DNA of 64,000 nucleotides from Neisseria subflava (GTDB lineage Bacteria; Pseudomonadota; Gammaproteobacteria; Burkholderiales; Neisseriaceae): positions 1,612,001 to 1,676,000 of the forward strand of contig NZ_CP039887.1 of NCBI RefSeq assembly GCF_005221305.1. Direction: 5' to 3'. Below are positions 51,544 through 59,676 of this stretch, piece by piece (the stretch's first letter is position 1; each line of letters starts with the position of its first letter). Position numbers and translations under genes: made by a program. The notes beneath the pieces are model-generated. The model was not told the DNA's origin. It did not search any database and was given only the letters and a program-made list of their open reading frames with translations.

Positions 51544-51572
51544 AGGCCGTCTGAATATTTTTCAGACGGCCT
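51544..51572. terminator. Uptake-sequence hairpin after the L,D-transpeptidase-like gene
   Basis: AGGCCGTCTGAA-TATTT-TTCAGACGGCCTTTTC, 21 bases past the stop. Confidence 0.88.
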
Positions 51573-51825
51573 TTTCTTTTTTATTGGCAAAAACCTTTAT
51601 TGTTGGATATGCTGATACAGTCTTGGACAGCGCGGCAACTTTGTTGAAGCTGCTGATTCAGGAAAAGAAAACTCTATCAATCTAACGCGTAAATCTAAAA
51701 GAAAGGCTGCCTAAAAATTCAGGCAGCCTTTATTGTTTACAAACAAAGAATATGTTAACCTCTTGTTATCGAATAGACTTAATCATTCGTAATATTATTT
51801 CACAAAGCAAAAAGGACTCTATCTT
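51573..51825. other. Intergenic stretch before the copper-storage-like gene
   Basis: Part of a 303-base gap. It holds no credible coding frame. A second hairpin with a different uptake-sequence dialect lies within it (51702-51731); the rest is unremarkable AT-rich DNA. Confidence 0.5.
51702..51731. terminator. Hairpin carrying a Simonsiella-type uptake sequence
   Basis: AAAGGCTGCCT and AGGCAGCCTTT pair. The minus strand reads AGGCTGCCTGAA, the dialect reported for Simonsiella muelleri, rather than AGGCCGTCTGAA. It lies 30 bases past a standard Neisseria hairpin. Confidence 0.75.
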
Positions 51826-52290
51826 ATGAACCGTCGTCAATTTATCGGCAGCGCTGCTGCTGTTTCCCTCACCGCCGCCGCTTCTTTTGCCCGTGCTCAC
51901 GACCATGCAGGCCATGCACACCACGCTGGTCATACTGGTCACGCGCATTCTGCACCGCGCGCCTACGAAGCTGCGCGCAAAGCGGCTGCACATTGCGTTG
52001 AAGCCGGCCAAATCTGTTTGGCGCACTGCATCGCCCTGTTGAGCGAAGGCGATACCTCTATGAAAGACTGCGCAGCCGGCGCTAACCAAATGTTGGCACT
52101 GTGCGGCACATTGCAAAACCTCGCTGCCCAAAATTCACGCCTGACCCCATCTTTGGCAAAAGTGTGCATCGAAGCCTGCAAACAATGTGCTGCAGCCTGC
52201 AAAGAACACGCCGGCCACCACGCTGAATGCAAAGCCTGCTACGAGTCTTGCTTGGCTTGCATTAAAGAATGCGAAAAAATTGCCGCTTAA
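51826..52290 (+). CDS. Tat-exported copper-storage-type (Csp) four-helix protein
   Basis: A 154-residue protein with a twin-arginine signal (NRRQFIGSAAAVSL, cleavage near ARA-HD). A His-rich stretch (HDHAGHAHHAGHTGHAH) leads into a helical bundle with 14 cysteines, mostly in CxxxC and CxxC spacing (CLAHC, CIEACKQCAAAC, CKACYESCLAC). This is the pattern of Csp proteins, whose bundle interior binds many Cu(I) ions; Tat export matches the Csp1 type. AAAGGA precedes the ATG. The upstream hairpin with a foreign uptake-sequence dialect suggests transfer from a related genus. Confidence 0.87.
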   Translation: MNRRQFIGSAAAVSLTAAASFARAHDHAGHAHHAGHTGHAHSAPRAYEAARKAAAHCVEAGQICLAHCIALLSEGDTSMKDCAAGANQMLALCGTLQNLAAQNSRLTPSLAKVCIEACKQCAAACKEHAGHHAECKACYESCLACIKECEKIAA

Positions 52291-52303
52291 TCAATATTAA
52301 AAA

Positions 52304-52328
52304 AGGCCGTCTGAATTTCAGACGGCCT
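52304..52328. terminator. Uptake-sequence hairpin between convergent genes
   Basis: AGGCCGTCTGAA and TTCAGACGGCCT with almost no loop, flanked by A and T runs. Confidence 0.85.
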
Positions 52329-52351
52329 TTTATTTTGCTATTTTGTTCATG

Positions 52352-52885
52352 CTATTCGGCTGCAAGCTCTTGCTCATCCAGCAGTTTTTTCCGAACAATC
52401 GCAGGATTGCCCGCAGCCACGCAATAAGGCGGCACATCTTTGGTGACCACCGAACCTGCGCCGATTACCGCGCCCTTGCCGATGGTAACACCGCCCATGA
52501 TAATCGCACGCCGACCAATCCAAACATCATCTTCAATCACAATCGGGCTGATATCTGTATAACCTTCAAAGCGGCGGGTTTCAGGGTTGAATTTGTGGTT
52601 GGTCGAATAAAACAGGCATTCCGGCCCCATTATCACGTTCTTGCCGAGGGTCAAACCGCGGCAGATTTCGCAATTTACGCCGATACCCGAATTGTCGCCG
52701 ATTACCGTATCTGGAAAAACATATCCGCCTTTTTCAATATTGACGTTTTTGCCGATGTTTGGGGAAATGCACGCAGCCAAAGCGGCGCGGAATTTTTGCG
52801 CAATTCTGCCGAAGGGTTTGCAATAAGACGGAGGCAACATCCCTCCCCAAACACGCAAAATACGCGTCAATATCCTTTTTTGCAT
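52352..52885 (-). CDS. Hexapeptide-repeat acyltransferase
   Basis: A 177-residue left-handed beta-helix acyltransferase. Hexapeptide turns run through IGKNVNIEKG, IGDNSGIGVNCEI, LGKNVIMGPECLFYSTNHKF (with the catalytic-type His), VIEDDVWIGRRAIIMGGVTI and GKGAVIGAGSVVTKDVPPY. This matches the maltose/galactoside O-acetyltransferase and LPS/capsule O-acetyltransferase group. No polysaccharide genes are adjacent, so the substrate is unknown. It is divergent from rpmE. Confidence 0.88.
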   Translation of the reverse strand: MQKRILTRILRVWGGMLPPSYCKPFGRIAQKFRAALAACISPNIGKNVNIEKGGYVFPDTVIGDNSGIGVNCEICRGLTLGKNVIMGPECLFYSTNHKFNPETRRFEGYTDISPIVIEDDVWIGRRAIIMGGVTIGKGAVIGAGSVVTKDVPPYCVAAGNPAIVRKKLLDEQELAAE

Positions 52886-53166
52886 GGATTCCGTCTCCTG
52901 TTCGTAAAAGCGTAAATATTAATCAGACTATTATTTTTCTTAAAGTTTCACATCTAGAGGAGGTTTTACATCCTCTTTTCAGTTAGATTACAATCTGACC
53001 GCATAATATTTGGTTCGATATTCTATTCTAAACTGATCTCGTCTGTTGCGAAACTGCCCTGCATACAAAATATCCTCTTGACGAAACAGCCAAAAATAGC
53101 GAAAATTCCACGCTTAACTGAAGTACAGGCAAAACCCCTGTGCCCGCTTAATCGAAAGGAAATCAA

Positions 53167-53382
53167 ATGAAACAAGGTATTCACCCGAACTACCACGAAA
53201 TCAACGTTACCTGCTCTTGCGGCAACAAATTCGTGACCAAATCCGCAATGGAAAAAGACAGCTTCAACGTTGAGGTTTGCTCTCTGTGCCACCCTTTCTA
53301 CACCGGTACTCAAAAAATCGTCGACACTACCGGTCGTGTGGACAAATTCAACAACAAATTCGGCAACCTGTTCAAACGCTAA
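53167..53382 (+). CDS. rpmE: 50S ribosomal protein L31 (zinc type)
   Basis: A 71-residue L31 with zinc-binding Cys16, Cys18, Cys38 and Cys41 (TCSCG, CSLCHPFYTG). The GRVDKFNNKFG end is conserved. AAAGGA precedes the ATG. The zinc-free paralogue, if any, is elsewhere. Monocistronic. Confidence 0.97.
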   Translation: MKQGIHPNYHEINVTCSCGNKFVTKSAMEKDSFNVEVCSLCHPFYTGTQKIVDTTGRVDKFNNKFGNLFKR

Positions 53383-53395
53383 TTGCCGCTTTGTC

Positions 53396-53423
53396 AAAAA
53401 GACTGCTTCGTGCAGTCTTTTTT
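53396..53423 (+). terminator. Rho-independent terminator of rpmE
   Basis: AAAAAGACTGC-TTC-GTGCAGTCTTTTTT has a GC-containing stem and T run 14 bases after the stop; an uptake-sequence hairpin at 53430-53461 follows as a second terminator. Confidence 0.9.
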
Positions 53424-53429
53424 GCATTC

Positions 53430-53461
53430 AGGCCGTCTGAAACATTTCTTTCAGACGGCCT
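53430..53461. terminator. Second (uptake-sequence) hairpin after rpmE
   Basis: AGGCCGTCTGAAA and TTTCAGACGGCCT with a 6-base loop, immediately after the rpmE terminator. Confidence 0.82.
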
Positions 53462-53617
53462 GAGCCTTTTGTCATCAACCGAATGCCATATCATTCCCAA
53501 TATTCGATAAAAACGAGCCGTAAGCATTATTTTACAAAGCTCTCCGGTCCGGCATATCGCGCAAACCCGTCAAACCCTGTACCATTGCTATTCAAACCAA
53601 CCGTTTTTTGACCTTCC

Positions 53618-55276
53618 ATGCTGACTTACACACCACCCGATCCGCGCCGCCCCCAAAAAACCCATGAAAAACCATGGCTTCTGCTGCTGATGGCCTTTGC
53701 CTGGCTGTGGCCGGGCGTGTTCTCGCATGACTTGTGGAACCCTGCCGAACCCTCTCTCTTTACCGCCTCCGAGTCCATGAAAAACGGCGGCAGCCTGCTG
53801 ATTGCACAAATCTTCGGCCAACCCGATTTCACCCTCTCCCCTGCTTTTTTGTGGGCGGCAACTGCATTCCAAACCCTGTTTTCACCTTGGGCGGCCGATG
53901 CCTATGATGCCGCGCGTTTTGCCGGCGTGGTATTTACCGCCATCGGACTGACCGCCTGCGGTTTTGCCGGCTTCAACTTTCTCGGCAGACACCACGGCCG
54001 CAGCGTTGTCTTGATCCTTATCGGCAGCATCGGTTTGCTGCCCATCGCCCACTTCCTCAATCCCATGTCGGCCGCTTTTGCCGCATTTGGATTGATTCTG
54101 TGCGGCTTTTCACTGGCACGCCGCCGCGTCATTATCGCCATTTTACTGTTGTGCGGCGGCTGGGTTTTACTCTCCCTCTCCTCAGGCTACCTGCTGACCG
54201 CGGCCATGATGTTTTTGGCACTTGCCCTGTCGTTCCATTCCACTTGGCAAAGCAAACGCTATTTGCTGACCCTGATTGGCGCCATCGTCGTTTCCCTGCC
54301 CCTGCTGATTCTGTATCCGCTGGTTTTATCCAAAACCAATCCCGAATGGTTTGATATTTGGTTCAACCATTATTCCTTAGGCGTATTCGGCGGTTTCCAT
54401 CAAATTCAGACGGCCTTCAACCTGCCCTATTATCTGAAAAACCTGCTGTGGTTTACCCTGCCTGCTTGGCCGCTGGCGGCATGGACGCTCAGCCGCACGC
54501 GTATCCACGATAAAAACTGGGGCATTCTGAGCCTGTCTTGGCTGGTTATCATGACAGCCCTGCTCGCCATCAACCCGCAACGCTTGCAAGACAACCTCGT
54601 TTGGCTGTTGCCATCGCTCGCCCTGCTCGGCGCGGCACAACTGGACGGCCTGCGTCGCGGTGCAGCGGCATTTATCAACTGGTTCGGCATCATGGCATTT
54701 GGTCTGATTGCCACCTTCCTGTGGCTGGGCTTCTTCGCCATGAACTACGGCTGGCCTGCCAAACTAGCCGAGCGCGCCGCCTATTTCAGCCCGTATTACA
54801 TCCCCGACATCGACCCGATTCCGATGGCCGTCGCCCTGCTGTTTACCCCATTGTGGCTTTGGGCGATTACGCGTAAAAACATCCGCGGCCGCCAAGCCGT
54901 GACCAACTGGGCGGCCGGCGTTACCTTGGCCTGGGCCTTGCTGATGACTCTGTTTTTACCGTGGCTCAACGCCGCCAAAAGCCATGCGCCGGTGGTTCAC
55001 CAAATGGAAGCCGCGCTTTCTTCCGAATTGAAACAGCAACTTTCAGACGGCCTCGAATGTATCAACATCGACAGCCAAGACCAGCGCACACGCATCGCGT
55101 GGATACAATACAGCCATATTAAAACCACGACCGACAACCCGACCTGCCGCTACCGCCTCATCCGCCAAGCCGCCAATGTCGGCGCGCCTTCGGGTTGGCA
55201 AACCTTGTGGCAAGGTGCAAGACCGCGCAACAAAACCGAGACTTTCCTATTGCTGGAAAAAACTGCGGCGCAATAA
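53618..55276 (+). CDS. GT-C-type membrane glycosyltransferase
   Basis: A 552-residue protein with about 12 membrane segments and a ~90-residue soluble C-terminus. The first periplasmic loop contains HDLWNPAEPSLFTASESM, with the Asp/Glu pair expected of polyprenyl-phosphate-sugar-dependent GT-C enzymes (ArnT/PMT clan). This suggests transfer of a lipid-linked sugar to an envelope acceptor; the substrate cannot be told. Bases upstream of the ATG give a poor ribosome-binding site. The exported protein gene downstream is separated by a hairpin. Confidence 0.78.
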   Translation: MLTYTPPDPRRPQKTHEKPWLLLLMAFAWLWPGVFSHDLWNPAEPSLFTASESMKNGGSLLIAQIFGQPDFTLSPAFLWAATAFQTLFSPWAADAYDAARFAGVVFTAIGLTACGFAGFNFLGRHHGRSVVLILIGSIGLLPIAHFLNPMSAAFAAFGLILCGFSLARRRVIIAILLLCGGWVLLSLSSGYLLTAAMMFLALALSFHSTWQSKRYLLTLIGAIVVSLPLLILYPLVLSKTNPEWFDIWFNHYSLGVFGGFHQIQTAFNLPYYLKNLLWFTLPAWPLAAWTLSRTRIHDKNWGILSLSWLVIMTALLAINPQRLQDNLVWLLPSLALLGAAQLDGLRRGAAAFINWFGIMAFGLIATFLWLGFFAMNYGWPAKLAERAAYFSPYYIPDIDPIPMAVALLFTPLWLWAITRKNIRGRQAVTNWAAGVTLAWALLMTLFLPWLNAAKSHAPVVHQMEAALSSELKQQLSDGLECINIDSQDQRTRIAWIQYSHIKTTTDNPTCRYRLIRQAANVGAPSGWQTLWQGARPRNKTETFLLLEKTAAQ

Positions 55277-55316
55277 ATCACACCAGCCTCAAAACTGAAC
55301 ATTCCCAATGCAACAA

Positions 55317-55354
55317 AGGCCGTCTGAAAGAACTTTTATCCTTTCAGACGGCCT
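55317..55354. terminator. Uptake-sequence hairpin after the glycosyltransferase
   Basis: AGGCCGTCTGAAAG and CTTTCAGACGGCCT, perfect 14-base arms, 40 bases past the stop. Confidence 0.87.
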
Positions 55355-55414
55355 TTGGCTCACTTTAACACCGCTTCCCGTACAATGGCCCTTTTCCCTT
55401 ATCTGCCTAAAAAT

Positions 55415-56302
55415 ATGAAGCCCAACCGCCTTTTGCCTCTCGTCCTCTTATTGACCGCCCTCTCCGCTCATGCCAAAGATTTCATCATCTACGACCGCAT
55501 GGACTACGTCGGCAAACCCGACCTGACCGCCGACAAACTCTCCAAAGTGTTCTTGGTTTACGAAAGCGAATTGGTCAAACCCGATCCGACGGGCAAACGC
55601 AAACACGGCGTACTCAATGAAGCGCGTATCCGCGAATTGGCCAAGCAATCGCGCCGCGAAGGCTACCGCACCATTTCCACCGACATCGAAAGCTGGTTTG
55701 CCGAAAAAGACGGCCAACTGCTGACACCCGACGAATTGAGAACCGACTTCGAACGGATGTACCAAATCTTCAGAGAAGAAAACCCGCGCGCCGTCATCAG
55801 CAACTACGGCATGCCTTCCGAACACCTGCACGGCATCCGCCACTACTGCCCCAACGTTGACAACGAAGCCATCTTGGCCAAATGGCGGCAAGTCAGCAAA
55901 CGCCGTGCGCCCACTGCCGCCATCAGCGACTATGCCAATCCTGTGTTCTACATCACTTCCCCCGATTTGGTGCAATGGGAAAAAGACGTGAAAACCGCCG
56001 TCGACGACATCCATCAACGCTTTCCCAACAAAAAAATCATCGGCTACATCTGGCCGCAATATTATTCTGCCACCAACAGCCCTTATTTCAAACAGTTCAT
56101 CAACCCTATCCGCTGGCGCCAAATGCTCGAAATCAGCAAAAAATACACCGACGGCGTGATTATCTGGTCAGACAAGCGCGATGAAAACAACCAAATCGTG
56201 CGTTGGAACGATCCGCGCATCCAAGCCACGATGAAAGCGACTCAAGCCTTCATCAATGCCAATGCCAAAGAAATCAAGGTAGAAGGTTTGCAGAAATATT
56301 AA
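55415..56302 (+). CDS. Exported protein of unknown function, possibly a TIM-barrel hydrolase
   Basis: A 295-residue protein beginning MKPNRLLPLVLLLTALSAHA, a clear signal peptide cut before KDFIIYDRMDY. Strand-like motifs at regular spacing (FIIYDRMDYVG, TISTDIESWF, AVISNYGMPSE, KKIIGYIWPQYY, DGVIIWSDKRDE) with acidic residues at strand ends suggest a TIM-barrel of glycoside-hydrolase type, hyaluronidase-like in feel. That is a guess from pattern only. Upstream in-frame ATGs at 55355 and 55385 would hide the signal peptide. Periplasmic or secreted. Confidence 0.68.
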   Translation: MKPNRLLPLVLLLTALSAHAKDFIIYDRMDYVGKPDLTADKLSKVFLVYESELVKPDPTGKRKHGVLNEARIRELAKQSRREGYRTISTDIESWFAEKDGQLLTPDELRTDFERMYQIFREENPRAVISNYGMPSEHLHGIRHYCPNVDNEAILAKWRQVSKRRAPTAAISDYANPVFYITSPDLVQWEKDVKTAVDDIHQRFPNKKIIGYIWPQYYSATNSPYFKQFINPIRWRQMLEISKKYTDGVIIWSDKRDENNQIVRWNDPRIQATMKATQAFINANAKEIKVEGLQKY

Positions 56303-56524
56303 AAACAAGGCGGGCATATTTGCCCGCCTCTTTATATACCTACACAGCTGTCTGTATGTTTGACACAACACGCGACAAAACGACCGTGCTACCAACGCTT
56401 CTGCATTCTTTCACACGTTTTTACCCGTTATTCCTACGCGCAGGCCGTCTGAAAATTGCCCGAATATCCAATACCCTTTACAATACCCGTAATTAAAATA
56501 CATTTTTCGACACCCCTCTCCTGC

Positions 56525-57325
56525 ATGAGTTCCACACCCTTCATCGAAATGAAAGACGTTGCCTTCGCATATGGCGACCGTCCTATTCTGAACAACATCA
56601 ACTTCAGCATTCCACAAGGCAATTTCGCCGCCGTAATGGGTGGTTCGGGCAGCGGTAAAACCACGCTGATGCGCCTGATTACGGGTCAAATCCACCCGCA
56701 ATCGGGCAAAGTGCTGATTGAAGGGCGAGATTTGGCCGCATTTTCGGCGCAGGAGCTATACGAACACCGCCGCCGCATGGGCGTTTTGTTCCAACACGGT
56801 GCATTGTTCACCGACTTATCTGTCTTCGACAACATCGCCTTCCCCATGCGCGAGCTGACGGATTTGCCCGAAGCAGTCATCCGCGATTTGGTGGTGTTGA
56901 AACTGAATGCAGTCGGTTTGCGCGGTGTTGAAAACCTGATGCCTTCCGAGCTTTCCGGCGGTATGTCACGCCGTGTCGCCCTCGCGCGTACGATTGCGCT
57001 CGACCCTGAAATCATGTTGTATGACGAGCCTTTCACCGGCCTCGACCCGATTTCTCTAGGCGTCATTGCCCACCTCATCAGCCGTGCCAACAAAGCCCTG
57101 CGCTCAACCAGCGTGATGGTAACGCATGACATCGAAAAATCGCTGGAAATTGTCGATCAAGTCATTTTCCTGGCACACGGCGAAATCATGTTCTCCGGCT
57201 CGCCCAAAGAAATGCGCGAACTCGACTCGCCTTGGGTACGCCAGTTTGTCGGTGGTTTGGCAGACGGCCCTGTCGCCTACCGCTATCCGGCGCAAACGAC
57301 TTTAAAACAAGACTTGCTGGGCTGA
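56525..57325 (+). CDS. mlaF: Phospholipid transport ATPase MlaF
   Basis: A 266-residue ABC ATPase energising the MlaFEDB complex, which moves phospholipids between the inner membrane and the periplasmic carrier MlaC to keep the outer membrane asymmetric. Walker A GGSGSGKTT, signature LSGGMSRRVALAR, Walker B IMLYDEPFTGLDP and the switch His in VTHD are present. The start MSSTPFIEMKDVAFAYG is preferred over a frame 69 bases upstream. First gene of mlaFEDCBA. Confidence 0.95.
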   Translation: MSSTPFIEMKDVAFAYGDRPILNNINFSIPQGNFAAVMGGSGSGKTTLMRLITGQIHPQSGKVLIEGRDLAAFSAQELYEHRRRMGVLFQHGALFTDLSVFDNIAFPMRELTDLPEAVIRDLVVLKLNAVGLRGVENLMPSELSGGMSRRVALARTIALDPEIMLYDEPFTGLDPISLGVIAHLISRANKALRSTSVMVTHDIEKSLEIVDQVIFLAHGEIMFSGSPKEMRELDSPWVRQFVGGLADGPVAYRYPAQTTLKQDLLG

Positions 57326-57327
57326 TG

Positions 57328-57363
57328 TTCAGACGGCCTGAAACTTAAACAAGGCCGTCTGAA
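57328..57363. terminator. Inverted uptake-sequence pair between mlaF and mlaE
   Basis: TTCAGACGGCCT and AGGCCGTCTGAA, 12 bases apart. The orientation is opposite to the usual terminator pairs and it lies inside an operon, so it may attenuate rather than end transcription. Confidence 0.6.
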
Positions 57364-57390
57364 AACCATTTAACCAATCAACTGAAACCT

Positions 57391-58167
57391 ATGAATTTTA
57401 TCCGTTCCGTCGGGGCAAAAACCCTCGGCTTCATCCAATCGCTGGGCAGCATTACGCTGTTTTTCCTGCATATCTTGGCCAAATCAGGCACGGCATTCGC
57501 CCGTCCGCGCCTGAGCATCCGCCAGATTTACTTTGCAGGCGTGTTGTCTGTCCTGATTGTTGCCGTGTCCGGCCTGTTTGTCGGCATGGTATTGGGCTTA
57601 CAAGGCTATACGCAGCTGGCAAAATTCAAATCCGCCGATATTTTAGGCTATATGGTTGCCGCTTCCCTGTTGCGCGAATTGGGTCCCGTATTGGCGGCCA
57701 TTCTGTTTGCCAGCAGCGCGGGCGGTGCCATGACCAGCGAAATCGGCTTGATGAAAACCACCGAGCAGCTTGAAGCAATGAACGTAATGGCGGTCGACCC
57801 TGTTGCACGCGTGGTTGCGCCGCGCTTTTGGGCGGGCGTGTTTTCCATGCCTTTGCTGGCTTCGATTTTCAACGTTGCCGGCATTTACGGCGCGTATTTG
57901 GTCGGCGTCGAATGGCTAGGTTTGGACGGCGGTATTTTCTGGTCGCAAATGCAAAACAACATTACCTTCCATTACGACGTACTCAACGGCTTAATCAAAT
58001 CCGCCGCTTTCGGCGTAGCCGTTACGTTAATCGCCGTACATCAGGGTTTCCACTGCGTACCGACTTCCGAAGGTATTTTGCGCGCCAGTACACGCACAGT
58101 AGTGTCTTCCGCCCTGACCATCCTCGCTGTCGACTTCATGTTGACTGCGTGGATGTTTACCGACTAA
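57391..58167 (+). CDS. mlaE: Phospholipid transport permease MlaE
   Basis: A 258-residue inner-membrane permease of the MlaE/YrbE family with five to six membrane segments. FVGMVLGLQGYTQLAKF, LLRELGPVLAAILFASSAGG and EIGLMKTTEQLEAMNVMAVD are family hallmarks. It forms the core dimer bound by MlaF, MlaD and MlaB. Confidence 0.95.
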   Translation: MNFIRSVGAKTLGFIQSLGSITLFFLHILAKSGTAFARPRLSIRQIYFAGVLSVLIVAVSGLFVGMVLGLQGYTQLAKFKSADILGYMVAASLLRELGPVLAAILFASSAGGAMTSEIGLMKTTEQLEAMNVMAVDPVARVVAPRFWAGVFSMPLLASIFNVAGIYGAYLVGVEWLGLDGGIFWSQMQNNITFHYDVLNGLIKSAAFGVAVTLIAVHQGFHCVPTSEGILRASTRTVVSSALTILAVDFMLTAWMFTD

Positions 58168-58216
58168 AGGCCGTCTGAAACGACACTTAAAAAGAATGAA
58201 ACAAGGACAATAGCAC

Positions 58217-58711
58217 ATGAAAAAAAATGCTTTGGAATTTTGGGTAGGACTGTTTGTCTTACTGGGCGCGGCCGCTATCGGCTTTCTCGCCTTCCGCGCC
58301 GCCGGCGGACAATCGTTCGGCAAATCCTCACAAACCTACACCGTCTATGCCGATTTCAGCGACATCGGCGGCTTGAAAACCAACGCTCCGGTCAAATCCG
58401 CAGGCGTACTGGTGGGCCGCGTTGCCTCCATTCAGCTCGACCCTAAATCCTATCAAGCAAAAGTCGCCCTCAATCTGGACAGCCAATATCAGTTCAGCAG
58501 CGACGTTTCCGCACAAATCCTGACTTCAGGCCTGTTGGGCGAACAATACATCGGCCTGCAACAAGGTGGCGATACCGATTCTTTGGCGGCAGGCGACACC
58601 ATTACCGTCACCAGCTCCGCCATGGTTTTAGAAAACCTTATCGGCAAATTCATGACCAGCTTTGCCGAGAAAAACGCAGACAGTGAATCTGCCGGTCAAA
58701 ACGAACAATAA
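58217..58711 (+). CDS. mlaD: Phospholipid transport MCE protein MlaD
   Basis: A 164-residue protein with one N-terminal membrane anchor (about 8-26) and an MCE domain (TYTVYADFSDIGGLKTNAPV, GVLVGRVASI, LTSGLLGEQYIGL). MlaD forms a hexameric ring in the periplasm through which lipids pass. Confidence 0.95.
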   Translation: MKKNALEFWVGLFVLLGAAAIGFLAFRAAGGQSFGKSSQTYTVYADFSDIGGLKTNAPVKSAGVLVGRVASIQLDPKSYQAKVALNLDSQYQFSSDVSAQILTSGLLGEQYIGLQQGGDTDSLAAGDTITVTSSAMVLENLIGKFMTSFAEKNADSESAGQNEQ

Positions 58712-58743
58712 ACACATATCAACCCAATATTCAGGACACTCCC

Positions 58744-59334
58744 ATGAAAAAAACATCCTTCATCAGCGCATTGAGCATCGGCGTATTGAGCATCAGCATG
58801 GCATTTGCCTCTCCTGCCGACGCAGTCAACCAAGTCCGTGAAAACTCCGTTCAAGTGCTGAAAATCCTCAACAGCGGCGAGGCCAACACCGCACGCCAAA
58901 AAGCCGAAGCCTACGCCATTCCCTACTTCGACTTCCAACGCATGACCGCTTTGGCTGTCGGCAACCCATGGCGTACAGCAACTGACGCACAAAAACAAGC
59001 GTTGACCAAAGAGTTCCAAACCCTGCTGATCCGCACCTACTCCGGCACCATGCTGAAATTCAAAAACGCCAAGGTCAACATCAAAGACAACCCGGTCGTA
59101 AACAAAGGCGGTAAAGAAGTCGTTGTCCGCGCCGAAATCAACGTTTCCGGCCAAAAACCGGTCAACATGGACTTCACCACCTACCAAAGCGGCAGCAAAT
59201 ACCGCGCATACAATGTCGCAGTCGAAGGCGCAAGCCTGGTTACCGTATACCGCAACCAATTCGGCGAAACCATCAAAGCCAAAGGCATCGACGGCCTAAT
59301 TGCCGACTTGAAAGCCAAAAACGGCGGTAAATAA
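58744..59334 (+). CDS. mlaC: Phospholipid-binding periplasmic protein MlaC
   Basis: A 196-residue protein with a signal peptide (ending MAFA) and the MlaC/Ttg2D fold: FDFQRMTALAVGNPWRTAT, LLIRTYSGTMLKFKN and NPVVNKGGKEVVVRAEIN. It shuttles lipids between MlaD and the MlaA-porin complex. Confidence 0.95.
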   Translation: MKKTSFISALSIGVLSISMAFASPADAVNQVRENSVQVLKILNSGEANTARQKAEAYAIPYFDFQRMTALAVGNPWRTATDAQKQALTKEFQTLLIRTYSGTMLKFKNAKVNIKDNPVVNKGGKEVVVRAEINVSGQKPVNMDFTTYQSGSKYRAYNVAVEGASLVTVYRNQFGETIKAKGIDGLIADLKAKNGGK

Positions 59335-59397
59335 TCCACCCCCGCACCATGCCGCCTGATGTTCAGACGGCATGGTGCCTTACATCATAAAGACACC

Positions 59398-59676
59398 ATG
59401 CAAACAGAAATCCGCAACGGCACGCTCTACATCAGCGGCGACGTTACCGTCAAAACCCTGACTGCCTCCGCCTTTGCGCGCTACGAACAGCAATGCCGTC
59501 TGAAAGAAACAGACAGCATAGACTTCAGCCAAGTAGGCAAAGCAGATTCCGCCTGCGTTTCCCTGCTGCTCAACGCTCTGCGCCGGACAGATAAAAAACC
59601 GACCATTCAAAACATTCCCAATTCCGTCCGCGCACTGGCCGAACTTTACGAAATCAAAGACTGGTTGCAATCATGA
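59398..59676 (+). CDS. mlaB: STAS-domain protein MlaB
   Basis: A 92-residue STAS-domain protein that binds MlaF and stabilises the transporter. The pattern TLYISGDVTVKTL, SIDFSQVGKADSACVSLLL and VRALAELYEIKDWL fits, with the conserved Asp-Ser in ADSA. The start MQTEIRNG at 59398 is chosen. Its stop overlaps the mlaA start (ATGA). Confidence 0.9.
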   Translation: MQTEIRNGTLYISGDVTVKTLTASAFARYEQQCRLKETDSIDFSQVGKADSACVSLLLNALRRTDKKPTIQNIPNSVRALAELYEIKDWLQS

